Positions 16,312-23,546 of a DNA stretch of 54,840 bases are shown here, in pieces. The position numbers and the translations under genes are program-made. Under the pieces are notes generated by a model. That model searched no databases, had not been told where the DNA came from, and saw only the letters and a program-made list of their open reading frames with translations. The stretch's first letter is position 1, and each line of letters starts with the position of its first letter. Source of the DNA: JBBQKI01 sp038326725 (GTDB taxonomy: Bacteria; Bacteroidota; Bacteroidia; Flavobacteriales; Flavobacteriaceae); the NCBI GenBank assembly GCA_038326725.1, contig JBBQKI010000016.1:1-54840 (forward strand). The letters are read 5' to 3'.

Positions 16312-18789
16312 TTATAGGCCAATAAGTCCTAAAAATTTCAACCCAAAAATAAAGGCGCCATCGCTTCCACCGTTATAAAAGGAGCGGACATAATCCAACC
16401 TCAAAAAACGGAATTTACCGAAACCAAGGTTGTCGATACCCACTGAAAGTTCGGAGTAGGGCTTGTTGTTTTCAATAGACAAAACATGGGCACCACCAAC
16501 AAGATTAAAATTAAGTTGGTTTATACCGGGGATTTTCCCCAAAATCCAGCCTCGAAAATCGTGTTCTAAATGACCTTCAAAATAACTTTTATTGGTGCTT
16601 AAAGCGTAATAGGGCAAAAGGTTGAACACGTTGGTGTAATTTGGCGACGTACCCACGCGGGTTTGGTTTCCGTTGTAATGCTTGTAATCCACGAAGGAAA
16701 TATCATCAGCATTGAAGAAGGTTCCTACTTTTAAATTATAAAACAATTGCCCTTTGTTCCCCAAAAAGACATCTTGATTCAACCCAGCCTCCATTTGGCT
16801 GAAATCATATTTCCTTTCCGAAATGCCCGCCCCGTTTTCAAAGGAAAGGGAAAGTGTAGGGAATTTTTGGTCCCCGATATTGAATTTCATATCGGGATTG
16901 GAATAGTATTTCTGCCTAAAATTGATTTTTGCCGAAACATTGGTTTTGATAATATTATGTTCATCAAAACCTGCACTGATAAAATCTCCGGGATTCTTTG
17001 GATTGTTGGATGAGTAGCTCACATCTTCATTGGGAATGGTCACGTAATCCGTGGTATTGAAAAGCGGTTTCCTGTTTTCAAAAGCAACGCTTGCGGTTAA
17101 ATCAAAACCATTGAAAATCTCTTGACCATAAGCGAAGCGTGCAAAGTTAAGCTCATATATTTTCATATAATTTCTTTCGAAAAATAATGTTGAAATGGTG
17201 TTGATCAATGGCGAAATCGGCTCTTCTGCATTAAACTGCCGCACTTCGCCCCCGCCGGTCAATGAAAATCGCAGTCGATCCGTCCAATTAAAATTCCGGG
17301 CAATGCCGCCGCTCACACGAAGTCGGTCATCGGAAATTCCGTAATTGGCACGGACAAAAAGGGAGAGGGTGTTAGTTTGATTTTCATCGTACCATTTGTA
17401 AAAAGAAAGCCCGGCATTGCTGTTCCAGCCCTGTACGGTGTTGAAATTTATATCGGGCAAGGGGCCGTCATAGCTGAAACGCCATTTATTATAAGTGTCT
17501 TTAAAAGTATAGCCCATAATCGGGTCCAAAATCCCGAATTTATTCCCTTTTAAGTCCAATGAATCCAAATAGGTACGCGATTTCCGCAATTGTTGAATGC
17601 TATCTTTTTTTACATAATCATTCAATTCCTCGTCGCTAAGCGGGACGGGGCGGGAGCCTTTCCAAAACAAGCTGTCTTTTTTATTCGCCTGTCTTTCAAA
17701 AGACAGCACTTCATTGGTAAACGTTTTTGCGGGAAAGTTGGGCTTAAAATCATAGTTGCTGTAAACGGCAATAAATTTCCCATCGCCGTTTATTCCAAAA
17801 AGCCCAAAACCAAAATCGATGGTCTGAGATAGTTTAACCCAAAAATCCTGGGAAGCGTCGTATTTATAATTTTGTTTAAAAAGCAATTTGGACACAAAAG
17901 GCACTTGTATTGCCGCTCCGGTAGTGGAAAGTTCAACGCCATAGAGTTGCCAATCTTCTTCCACAATATAAATGTAACCTTCCCAAACCCTGTCGTTCGG
18001 GCGTTTTGGAATGACTTTTATTTTATTGATGAGTTTCGGGCCTTCGTAAAAAACGCCGTCCAGTTTATAATTATAGTATCCCAGGGCATTGTTCGCAATT
18101 GGCGAAACCAGCGCAGCGTTAATATTAATCGAATTTTCATAAAATGAAAAATTTGCACTCTGGGCACTGTTGAAGCTAAAACCATTATCATTGCCACTCA
18201 CTTTGCTGGCGATTATTTTTTCCTTAAAATCATCCGGCGCGCGATACGAAATTTCCGAAATTGTTTCCGACAGATAAATGATGCCCGTACGGGTGGAGTC
18301 CAGCGCGCCATCAAAATCGCCCACTTCCTGTCCCATTATTTTTTCGGGAATGTCCTCCACCTTCCACAGCCCCCGTGAATAAAAATCGGCAGTGTAGGCG
18401 GTGATTTTTTCCAAATTTTCCTTGCGTTGTGCAATGGTGCTGCGGATAATGCGGTAGGCAGGATCCTCGGTATTGTTTATTACAACTTCGTTGAGGCTCA
18501 CGGATTCTTCCAAAAGCGTAATGTTCAATATGTGTGGAAAGCTGCTTGGCGTAATGGTTTTGGTAATTGTTTTAAAACCCAAAAACTGAAAAATTACAGT
18601 GTATTCCTTTTTCTCAGAAACATTCAGTTCATAATTCCCATCATCATTGGAGGTGGTCCCGATATATGAATTTTGAAGGTAAATATTTACGAAGGACAAG
18701 GGTTGGTTTTTGGAATCTGTTATTTTCCCCACTATTTGCGCTTGCAAACCAAAGCTTGAAAAGAGGAAAAGAATGAGGATTTTATTCAT
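16312..18789 (-). CDS. DUF5686/CarboxypepD_reg outer-membrane protein
   Basis: This is an 825-residue outer-membrane protein. A signal peptide ends near residue 17 (FGLQA). Residues about 18-105 form a CarboxypepD_reg-like beta-sandwich (IVGKITDSKNQPLSFVNIYL). The rest is the DUF5686 family, a long alternating-strand region likely to be a beta-barrel, ending in an aromatic-rich strand (GAFIFGLKFLGLIGL). The family is widespread in Bacteroidota; its function is not settled. The hydrolase lipoprotein gene follows closely, suggesting a joint role at the envelope. Confidence 0.88.
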   Translation of the reverse strand: MNKILILFLFSSFGLQAQIVGKITDSKNQPLSFVNIYLQNSYIGTTSNDDGNYELNVSEKKEYTVIFQFLGFKTITKTITPSSFPHILNITLLEESVSLNEVVINNTEDPAYRIIRSTIAQRKENLEKITAYTADFYSRGLWKVEDIPEKIMGQEVGDFDGALDSTRTGIIYLSETISEISYRAPDDFKEKIIASKVSGNDNGFSFNSAQSANFSFYENSININAALVSPIANNALGYYNYKLDGVFYEGPKLINKIKVIPKRPNDRVWEGYIYIVEEDWQLYGVELSTTGAAIQVPFVSKLLFKQNYKYDASQDFWVKLSQTIDFGFGLFGINGDGKFIAVYSNYDFKPNFPAKTFTNEVLSFERQANKKDSLFWKGSRPVPLSDEELNDYVKKDSIQQLRKSRTYLDSLDLKGNKFGILDPIMGYTFKDTYNKWRFSYDGPLPDINFNTVQGWNSNAGLSFYKWYDENQTNTLSLFVRANYGISDDRLRVSGGIARNFNWTDRLRFSLTGGGEVRQFNAEEPISPLINTISTLFFERNYMKIYELNFARFAYGQEIFNGFDLTASVAFENRKPLFNTTDYVTIPNEDVSYSSNNPKNPGDFISAGFDEHNIIKTNVSAKINFRQKYYSNPDMKFNIGDQKFPTLSLSFENGAGISERKYDFSQMEAGLNQDVFLGNKGQLFYNLKVGTFFNADDISFVDYKHYNGNQTRVGTSPNYTNVFNLLPYYALSTNKSYFEGHLEHDFRGWILGKIPGINQLNFNLVGGAHVLSIENNKPYSELSVGIDNLGFGKFRFLRLDYVRSFYNGGSDGAFIFGLKFLGLIGL

Positions 18790-18877
18790 AAAAGGCCTTT
18801 AATTTTTAGTAATAAATTTTAAGTTTAATTTTTATTTTTAATACTGATGCAAAACAACCCCCCTAAATTCCCTCTTC

Positions 18878-18903
18878 AAAGCAGAAACTTTTAATTCTGC
18901 TTT
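18878..18903 (-). terminator. inverted repeat downstream of smpB
   Basis: AAAGCAGAA / TTCTGCTTT is a perfect 9-bp stem with an 8-base loop, 13 bases after the smpB stop codon. There is no T-run after it on the minus strand, so it may only stabilise the 3' end. Confidence 0.4.
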
Positions 18904-18915
18904 AGAATAGTATTC

Positions 18916-19380
18916 TCAATTATTAAAGGCCTTTTTAATCCGGCTCAAATCGCGTTTGGTATCCTTTTCCTTTATGTTCTGCCGTTTGTCAAAATCGCGT
19001 TTCCCTCGGCAGAGGGCGATTTCCAGTTTTGCCATCCCTTTTTCATTCGTGAACAAAAGCAGGGGGATGATGGTAAGCCCCGAATTCTTCACTTCTTTTT
19101 CCAGTTTTTTAAGTTCGCTGCGGTTCAGCAAAAGCTTTCGTTCGCTTTTGGGATTGTGGGAATAATGGCTGGCATGCGAATATTCCTGTATGGTCATATT
19201 AATGACGAACAACTCGTTATTATGAAACTCGCAAAAGCTTTCGGCAATGGAGGCCTTGCCTTCACGGATGGCTTTAATTTCGGTACCGCCAAGGACGATG
19301 CCCGCGCTGTACCTATCGAGGATTTCATATTCAAACCGCGCCTTACGGTTTTTTATCTGTACGTTTTTTTGAATTGCCAT
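18916..19380 (-). CDS. smpB: SsrA-binding protein
   Basis: SmpB binds tmRNA and brings it to stalled ribosomes for trans-translation. All family marks are present in 154 residues: NRKARFEYEILDRYSAGIVLGGTEIKAIREGKASI at the N-terminus, Y..ASHYSHNPKSERKLLLNRSELKKL in the middle, and GKRDFDKRQNIKEKDTKRDL near the C-terminus, with the basic tail (SRIKKAFNN). The ssrA gene itself is not in the window. Confidence 0.96.
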   Translation of the reverse strand: MAIQKNVQIKNRKARFEYEILDRYSAGIVLGGTEIKAIREGKASIAESFCEFHNNELFVINMTIQEYSHASHYSHNPKSERKLLLNRSELKKLEKEVKNSGLTIIPLLLFTNEKGMAKLEIALCRGKRDFDKRQNIKEKDTKRDLSRIKKAFNN

Positions 19381-19384
19381 GGTG

Positions 19385-19392
19385 CAAAAATA
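19385..19392 (-). promoter_or_regulatory. candidate -7 box of smpB, leaderless arrangement
   Basis: On the minus strand TATTTTTG is an exact TAnnTTTG match and ends four bases before the smpB ATG. No TTG at 17-23 bases upstream was found. Confidence 0.35.
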
Positions 19393-19437
19393 GGATAAAT
19401 ACTTGGGAAGTTTTAAGTAGAGAGATCCCCAAAAACC

Positions 19438-19983
19438 TTATTCAAGCAGTAACACATCTACCTTCTTTTCTTCCCCGGCAAGGGTAACAATGTAAAGCCG
19501 GCCATTATCGCTGTCCTCCATATCCTGGTATTTTTCATCACCTATAATTGTATTTACCAATTTGGGATTGGTGTTGCTGTGGCCCACGATTAAAATGGTT
19601 TTCCCCAACGTTTTTTCCATAAAATCTTTTGTGTAGAGGGAATCGGGATTATAAAGTTGGAGTTCCAAATTCTTATGCGCAACAACAGGCGCAGCGGTTT
19701 GGCGGGTGCGGTCGAAATTGGTGGAATAAACAGCGTCAAAATCAATTGCCTCAAGAATGCTGGCCCAGCGTTTTACCCTTTCCTGCCCTTCTGGGGCCAA
19801 GGCTGGGTTTTGGTTTTTTGGGTTGCTGCGGTCTTTCTCAGCGTGGCGGATTAGGTAGTAAGTGGTTATTTTCATTTCTTGTTCCATTGATTTTTTTGAT
19901 TTGGGGGGATCCATTTTTTCTACACAGGAAAAAAGAAAGAGGATCGTAATGAGTAGTGGGAACATAATGTATTTCATATTCAA
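19438..19983 (-). CDS. histidine phosphatase family lipoprotein
   Basis: This is a 181-residue exported protein. LLITILFLFSC is a lipoprotein signal with Cys20. The phosphatase domain carries the RHAEK motif with the phosphorylated His47, the second-arginine segment STNFDRTRQTA, and the second catalytic His in ILIVGHSN. It belongs to the SixA/phosphoglycerate-mutase-like branch. As a surface or periplasmic lipoprotein its substrate is probably not a cytoplasmic phosphoprotein; it is unknown. It lies 57 bases upstream of smpB on the same strand. Confidence 0.85.
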   Translation of the reverse strand: MNMKYIMFPLLITILFLFSCVEKMDPPKSKKSMEQEMKITTYYLIRHAEKDRSNPKNQNPALAPEGQERVKRWASILEAIDFDAVYSTNFDRTRQTAAPVVAHKNLELQLYNPDSLYTKDFMEKTLGKTILIVGHSNTNPKLVNTIIGDEKYQDMEDSDNGRLYIVTLAGEEKKVDVLLLE

Positions 19984-20103
19984 TATTTTTTTTAAGAAAC
20001 CTTAACATCCTCTCGGGTTTTTTTAGGGTTTCGTTATTACAAGTACAGGTTCGGGAAATTTAAATTTACATAATTATTAATTAAACTTAAAAAAAAGAAT
20101 ATC

Positions 20104-20289
20104 ATGAACGAAGATCAATTTAAAGGAAAATGGAACATCGCAAAAGGAAATTTGAAGCAACAATATGCAAAACTTACCGATGATGACCTGACATACGTTG
20201 AAGGAAAATCGGATGAATTGCTGGGTCGCCTTCAGGAAAAAACCGGTAAAACTAAAGAGGAGCTAAAAAGGGAAATAGATAATTTTTAA
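20104..20289 (+). CDS. CsbD family stress protein
   Basis: This is a 61-residue hydrophilic protein with the CsbD pattern NEDQFKGKWNIAKGNLKQQYAKLTDDDLTYVEGKSDELLGRLQ, read here from its conserved residues W11, K14-G15-N16 and the GK.DELLG block. CsbD proteins are general stress (SigB-dependent in Bacillus) proteins of unknown action. A strong terminator follows 28 bases after the stop codon, so the gene is monocistronic. Confidence 0.9.
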   Translation: MNEDQFKGKWNIAKGNLKQQYAKLTDDDLTYVEGKSDELLGRLQEKTGKTKEELKREIDNF

Positions 20290-20317
20290 ATTAACAACAC
20301 ATTTTAAATTCCTCGAG

Positions 20318-20353
20318 AAATCCTCTTCCATTTTTTTGGAAGGGGATTTTTTA
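20318..20353 (+). terminator. Rho-independent terminator of csbD-like gene
   Basis: AAATCCTCTTCC pairs with GGAAGGGGATTT around an all-T loop and is followed by further T. Confidence 0.85.
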
Positions 20354-20400
20354 TTTCCCCTTAATGGCTAGCCGTGGGTTTTAATTGCGAGTTTATTGAA

Positions 20401-20437
20401 CCCTTTAAGAGTTAGCTTAAAGGGCCATTTTTTTTAG
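20401..20437 (+). terminator. orphan terminator with no gene before it
   Basis: CCCTTTAAG - AGTTAG - CTTAAAGGG is a perfect 9-bp stem followed, after CCA, by eight T. The preceding 45 bases hold no gene, so this is probably the leftover terminator of a deleted gene. The stretch 20290-20608 holds only this, the csbD terminator and the stub at 20450-20530. Confidence 0.7.
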
Positions 20438-20449
20438 TGTTTTATATAA

Positions 20450-20530
20450 AATATTGCCACGCTGGAGGAAGAAAACAAAACCCTAACGGGACAGTTGGAG
20501 CTGTTGAAGGGGGTGATGGGGAAGAAATAA
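20450..20530 (+). pseudogene. C-terminal stub of a lost coiled-coil surface protein
   Basis: An open frame without start codon encodes NIATLEEENKTLTGQLELLK.. and ends GVMGKK-stop. The LEEENK coiled-coil end is typical of the last residues of Bacteroidota tail-fibre/S74-type surface proteins (family knowledge, not a search). A similar stub is at 33272-33373 in the other accessory pocket. Confidence 0.5.
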
Positions 20531-20608
20531 AAATCTTTAATGGGGTAAAAGTGCTTATACAGCTATCAAGTTAGATATGTGAAAATAAATAAGTAGTTTT
20601 TAGGTACA

Positions 20609-21064
20609 TTGCGTATATACAATAGTTGTAACAATACTAAAGAAACTCAAAAGTTGATAAATAGATTTATTAAAATATTTAATTGTTCTAAATCAAAAGA
20701 ATGGAATAAAAACCATATTCACTTTTGGAAAGAATATATAGATTTAAATAATGAGGGTTTTAGTTCTTTCCAAAATGAATTATTCGGGGAAATAAAAAAG
20801 GTTCTAAATGATTACAATATTTCATTTGTTGGTGAAGTAACCGAACATCAGGATTTAAACGACAAAAATAGAGTTGTCAAGATGATAACCCTTATTTTAG
20901 ATGACAATTCCAAATTTTGGATTTATCACGATATGGCGGAATTTGATTTAAGAAATGAACACGAAATTTATGAGAAATGGGGTTATTTAAAACCTCAGAA
21001 TTTAATGGACAGATATTTAGAATCAATGAAAAAGTTCCTGAAATTAGATAACAACGAACTCTAA
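20609..21064 (+). CDS. hypothetical protein, AT-rich orphan
   Basis: This 151-residue soluble protein is not recognised. It starts with TTG at 20609; no ATG lies near the beginning, so the start is uncertain. The sequence is Asn/Lys-rich with an amphipathic helical N-terminal half and a strand pair MITLILDDNSKFWIYHDMAEF near 90-115, ending in a helix. No signal peptide or membrane helix is visible. It lies alone in the first accessory pocket and is followed by a palindrome-rich cassette-like junction, consistent with a transferred gene. Confidence 0.6.
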   Translation: MRIYNSCNNTKETQKLINRFIKIFNCSKSKEWNKNHIHFWKEYIDLNNEGFSSFQNELFGEIKKVLNDYNISFVGEVTEHQDLNDKNRVVKMITLILDDNSKFWIYHDMAEFDLRNEHEIYEKWGYLKPQNLMDRYLESMKKFLKLDNNEL

Positions 21065-21079
21065 TATTAAACTCGAATC

Positions 21080-21213
21080 ACTGTTTACAACACAAATGTA
21101 TAGCTCATTGCGGCTGAATTCCTAATCGGAATTAATTGCAATTTTGTTAATTTCGGGCATAGCCGTAAAGTACGTGCGACTTTTCGGCAACGAGCCATAC
21201 ATTAACGTTACCT
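21080..21213 (+). other. palindrome-rich cassette-like junction
   Basis: The 149 bases between the orphan gene and the beta-lactamase-like gene contain a compound hairpin: ATTGC ... AATTCC - TAATC - GGAATT ... GCAAT (about 21109-21145). A TTTACAACACAAATGT block stands at its left and CATTAACGTTACC at its right. The left block resembles those near 34113 and 35173. The layout recalls recombination sites of gene cassettes, but no integrase is in the window. Confidence 0.35.
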
Positions 21214-21228
21214 ATGAAAAAACCGAAT

Positions 21229-22332
21229 ATGAAAAAATTAACTCTACTGTTTTGTGTCATTCTTTTTGTTTCGTGTAAATCACAGGAAAAAAATGAAATC
21301 AATAAAATAACCCAATTTGAGAGACTAGTTGATTCTTTGCGAACAGAATATAAAATACCAGGAATTAGTGTAGGAATTTCTATTAACGATTCAATACAAT
21401 TATTTAAAGGTTTTGGACTGGCTAACGTTGAGCAAAAAGTTCCAATGACAGGAAATACACCTTTTCGAATTGCTTCATTGACCAAACCGATTTTTTCAAC
21501 AATCTTTATGCGCTTAACAGAAGAAGGAAAAATTGATTTAAATTGGAAAATTAAGGACTATTACCCAGACTATGTTGAAAGTTGTTCACGAATACTCGGA
21601 TATTTCAACGAAGAAATGCCAGAATATTCTTATCTCTTAGATCAGTATCATCCTGAACGTGATGACATCTTATTAAAACATCATCTATCCCATACAGCTG
21701 AAAACATTCCCGGAACCGCTTATAAATATAATGGATTTCTCTATGGAATGCTCTCTGATGTTGTAGAGACAGCTACACACCAAAAATTCGACAAATGGGT
21801 TGACAGTTTGGTTATTACAAAACTGAATTTACAAAATTCAGCATCCTCGCAATTAGATGAATCAAAAAAAATTATGTTGGATAAAATTGCCTTGCCATAC
21901 AAAATTGATGATAACGGAAATTTTGAAAGAGTTGATTTTCCTGACCCAGACTTAAACGCAGGAGCTGGACTTGTTTTTTCTGCCCACGATTTATTATTAT
22001 TTGACAAGGCTTTTGACAATAACAAGATTATCTCAAAAGAAAGTAAAGAAAAAGTATTAAAGCCATTTGAGCTGAAAGACAAAAGTCTTTCGCCTTACGG
22101 TTATGGTTGGTTTATACAAAAATATAACGGATATACTTTGGTTTGGCACTATGGGTTACAACCAAACGCTTACTCTGGCTTGTACCTCAAAGTTCTTGAA
22201 AATGATTTGACTTTAGTGATATTAGCAAATAGCCAAAATTTAAGTGAACCTTTTAATTTAGGCAAAGGAAATGTTTTGAATTCAAAATTTGCAATGGCAT
22301 TTTTAAACGAATTCTTGAAAGAAAAAAAATAA
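21229..22332 (+). CDS. serine hydrolase lipoprotein, class C beta-lactamase fold (S12)
   Basis: This is a 367-residue exported lipoprotein (lipobox LFVSC, Cys16 from the ATG at 21229; an ATG five codons earlier at 21214 is less likely). The S12 fold is shown by SLTK at S83-K86 and by HYG in VWHYGLQ near residue 305. The middle motif reads YKYN (165-168) instead of the usual Y-x-N, so the position of the catalytic Tyr is uncertain. The family contains beta-lactamases, D-aminopeptidases and esterases; resistance should not be inferred. It is AT-rich and flanked by cassette-like sequence and a dispersed repeat, suggesting transfer. Confidence 0.82.
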   Translation: MKKLTLLFCVILFVSCKSQEKNEINKITQFERLVDSLRTEYKIPGISVGISINDSIQLFKGFGLANVEQKVPMTGNTPFRIASLTKPIFSTIFMRLTEEGKIDLNWKIKDYYPDYVESCSRILGYFNEEMPEYSYLLDQYHPERDDILLKHHLSHTAENIPGTAYKYNGFLYGMLSDVVETATHQKFDKWVDSLVITKLNLQNSASSQLDESKKIMLDKIALPYKIDDNGNFERVDFPDPDLNAGAGLVFSAHDLLLFDKAFDNNKIISKESKEKVLKPFELKDKSLSPYGYGWFIQKYNGYTLVWHYGLQPNAYSGLYLKVLENDLTLVILANSQNLSEPFNLGKGNVLNSKFAMAFLNEFLKEKK

Positions 22333-22342
22333 AAATACTGCC

Positions 22343-22400
22343 GCCAACAAAGAACTGAGTTAAAAATAACACTTTTCTTCATTAATTTTGACATTATTAT
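22343..22400. repeat. dispersed repeat, copy 1 (AACAAAGAACTGAG family)
   Basis: Begins CAACAAAGAACTGAG and continues with an A-rich part, ACACTTTTCTTCATT and AATTTTGAC. It is alike in order and spacing to copies at 33186 and 35818, and lies just after the beta-lactamase-like gene. Confidence 0.65.
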
Positions 22401-22405
22401 TCTAG

Positions 22406-22447
22406 GCTTACGGATTGAAAAAATAGATCTGTAAGCTATTTTTTTTA
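22406..22447 (+). terminator. Rho-independent terminator
   Basis: GCTTACGGAT pairs with ATCTGTAAGC (one G-T pair) around an A-rich loop, followed by TA and eight T. It stops transcription after the beta-lactamase-like gene. Confidence 0.75.
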
Positions 22448-22568
22448 TTCTTCTCTACCGAGAATATACAACCGGTATTACTTTGACGAGTTTTGTTAAA
22501 TAATGTTATTTTATCTTGCATATTCAATTGTTTAGGTACATTTAATTAAAATATAATAATTGTTTATT

Positions 22569-22790
22569 ATGAAATATCTAATTGTACTGTCCTTTCTATT
22601 CCTTAGCCTAACAAGTTGTAATAACGATAAACAAAAAAACGAACGTTTAGACGAAGAGGAACAGATTGCCTTTGAGAAAACCGCAGACTCCCTTGCTATG
22701 GTCAATAGAGAAATGGATTCGATAGCCACAACCATTCAAGAAACAAGCGATGAGATAGATTCTCTTTTGAATGATATTGACAATAATTAA
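22569..22790 (+). CDS. small acidic lipoprotein, hypothetical
   Basis: This is a 73-residue lipoprotein. The signal MKYLIVLSFLFLSLTSC ends in the lipidated Cys17. The mature part of 57 residues is one long acidic heptad-type helix (EEEQIAFEKTADSL ... EIDSLLNDIDNN), so it may form a coiled coil at the envelope. The ATG at 22569 is preferred over a TTG three codons earlier. The gene lies 16 bases before the Lys-rich secreted protein gene and probably shares its transcript. Function unknown. Confidence 0.7.
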   Translation: MKYLIVLSFLFLSLTSCNNDKQKNERLDEEEQIAFEKTADSLAMVNREMDSIATTIQETSDEIDSLLNDIDNN

Positions 22791-22806
22791 AAAAAATATA
22801 CACACT

Positions 22807-23355
22807 ATGAAACTAAAATCATCCATATACATATTCTTATTGTTGCTATTTGTGATGCCTACACAGGCACAAAACAATGACAAAAAAAATAAGAACAAAG
22901 AAGAGCTGGTTCAAGAAAATAAAAACAATAAGGATAAAAAAGCTTCAGATGCCTATAAAAAGGAAAAGGACCGAAAGGACGATGATGGTCCTTACAAGAA
23001 TGATGATGGCAATTATAAAAAAGATAAGGTTAAATCCAATAACGGTAATGGCAATGCTTATGGTAAAAACAAGAACGGTTTGGAAGGTAGAGAATTTGGG
23101 CAAGAAAGAGCTAGGCAGGCCAGACTACAAAACCAGAAGCGTAAGCTAAAATTTAAAGAAACGGTAGTAATTTTCGAAAGAAGATTACCAACTTTAAGAG
23201 AACGCCTGCAAAATTCCAGGATTTTATTGGAAAAACAAAGACCTTCATTAACAGTGCAAGCTTATGAAGTGAAAAGAGTAAAATTAGTAACTGCTGAGCA
23301 AAAAATGACTGCTTTGGAAAAATCAATCCTGATTGCACAAACTATTTTATATTAA
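22807..23355 (+). CDS. Lys-rich secreted protein, hypothetical
   Basis: This is a 182-residue protein with signal peptide (cut after TQAQ, residue about 22). Residues 23-95 are low-complexity, Lys/Asn/Asp-rich (KKNKNKEE, KDDDGPYKND), clearly disordered and strongly charged. Residues about 105-182 form a basic helical segment (KRKLKFKETVVIFERRLPTL ...). The C-terminal half may be a helical bundle exposed outside the inner membrane. Nothing was recognised by family. The acidic lipoprotein just upstream could be its ionic partner (inference). The ATG at 22807 is chosen because the signal peptide begins there. Confidence 0.65.
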   Translation: MKLKSSIYIFLLLLFVMPTQAQNNDKKNKNKEELVQENKNNKDKKASDAYKKEKDRKDDDGPYKNDDGNYKKDKVKSNNGNGNAYGKNKNGLEGREFGQERARQARLQNQKRKLKFKETVVIFERRLPTLRERLQNSRILLEKQRPSLTVQAYEVKRVKLVTAEQKMTALEKSILIAQTILY

Positions 23356-23384
23356 TTTTTACCATAGAATTTTTCCATATCATT

Positions 23385-23420
23385 TCCTCGCTACTGCGCG
23401 TTTGTAACGCGTGGCCGCTT
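23385..23420. repeat. REP-like palindrome, copy A
   Basis: CGCGTTTGTAACGCG is an imperfect palindrome (arms CGCG/CGCG, with TTTGTAA between). The flanks CGCTACTG and TGGCCGCTTAGA match the degenerate copies at 33225 and 35230. Palindromes of this kind accompany REP-associated Y1 transposases in Bacteroidota; none is in the window. Confidence 0.55.
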
Positions 23421-23423
23421 AGA

Positions 23424-23464
23424 TAAAAAAACAAACCCCCAAGCAAATGCAAAGGGGTTTTTTA
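23424..23464. terminator. bidirectional terminator between the secreted protein gene and clpB
   Basis: AAACCCC and GGGGTTT form a stem with A-run before and T-run after it, serving the convergent transcripts. Confidence 0.75.
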
Positions 23465-23469
23465 AATTT

Positions 23470-23546
23470 CAACCATCAACCATCAACCATCAACCATCAA
23501 CCATCAACCATCAACCATCAACCATCAACCATCAACCATCAACCAT
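23470..23546. repeat. heptamer tandem array, CAACCAT x11, overlapping the clpB stop codon
   Basis: Eleven perfect, uninterrupted copies of CAACCAT (77 bases). The last two overlap the end of clpB, whose final residues MVDG and stop codon are encoded by the repeat itself. Because the stop lies in the second unit as read from clpB, further changes in copy number would not alter the protein. Confidence 0.95.

Noticed and set aside
21229..22332. Calling the S12 protein an antibiotic-resistance beta-lactamase
   Set aside because: The fold covers many hydrolases and one motif deviates.
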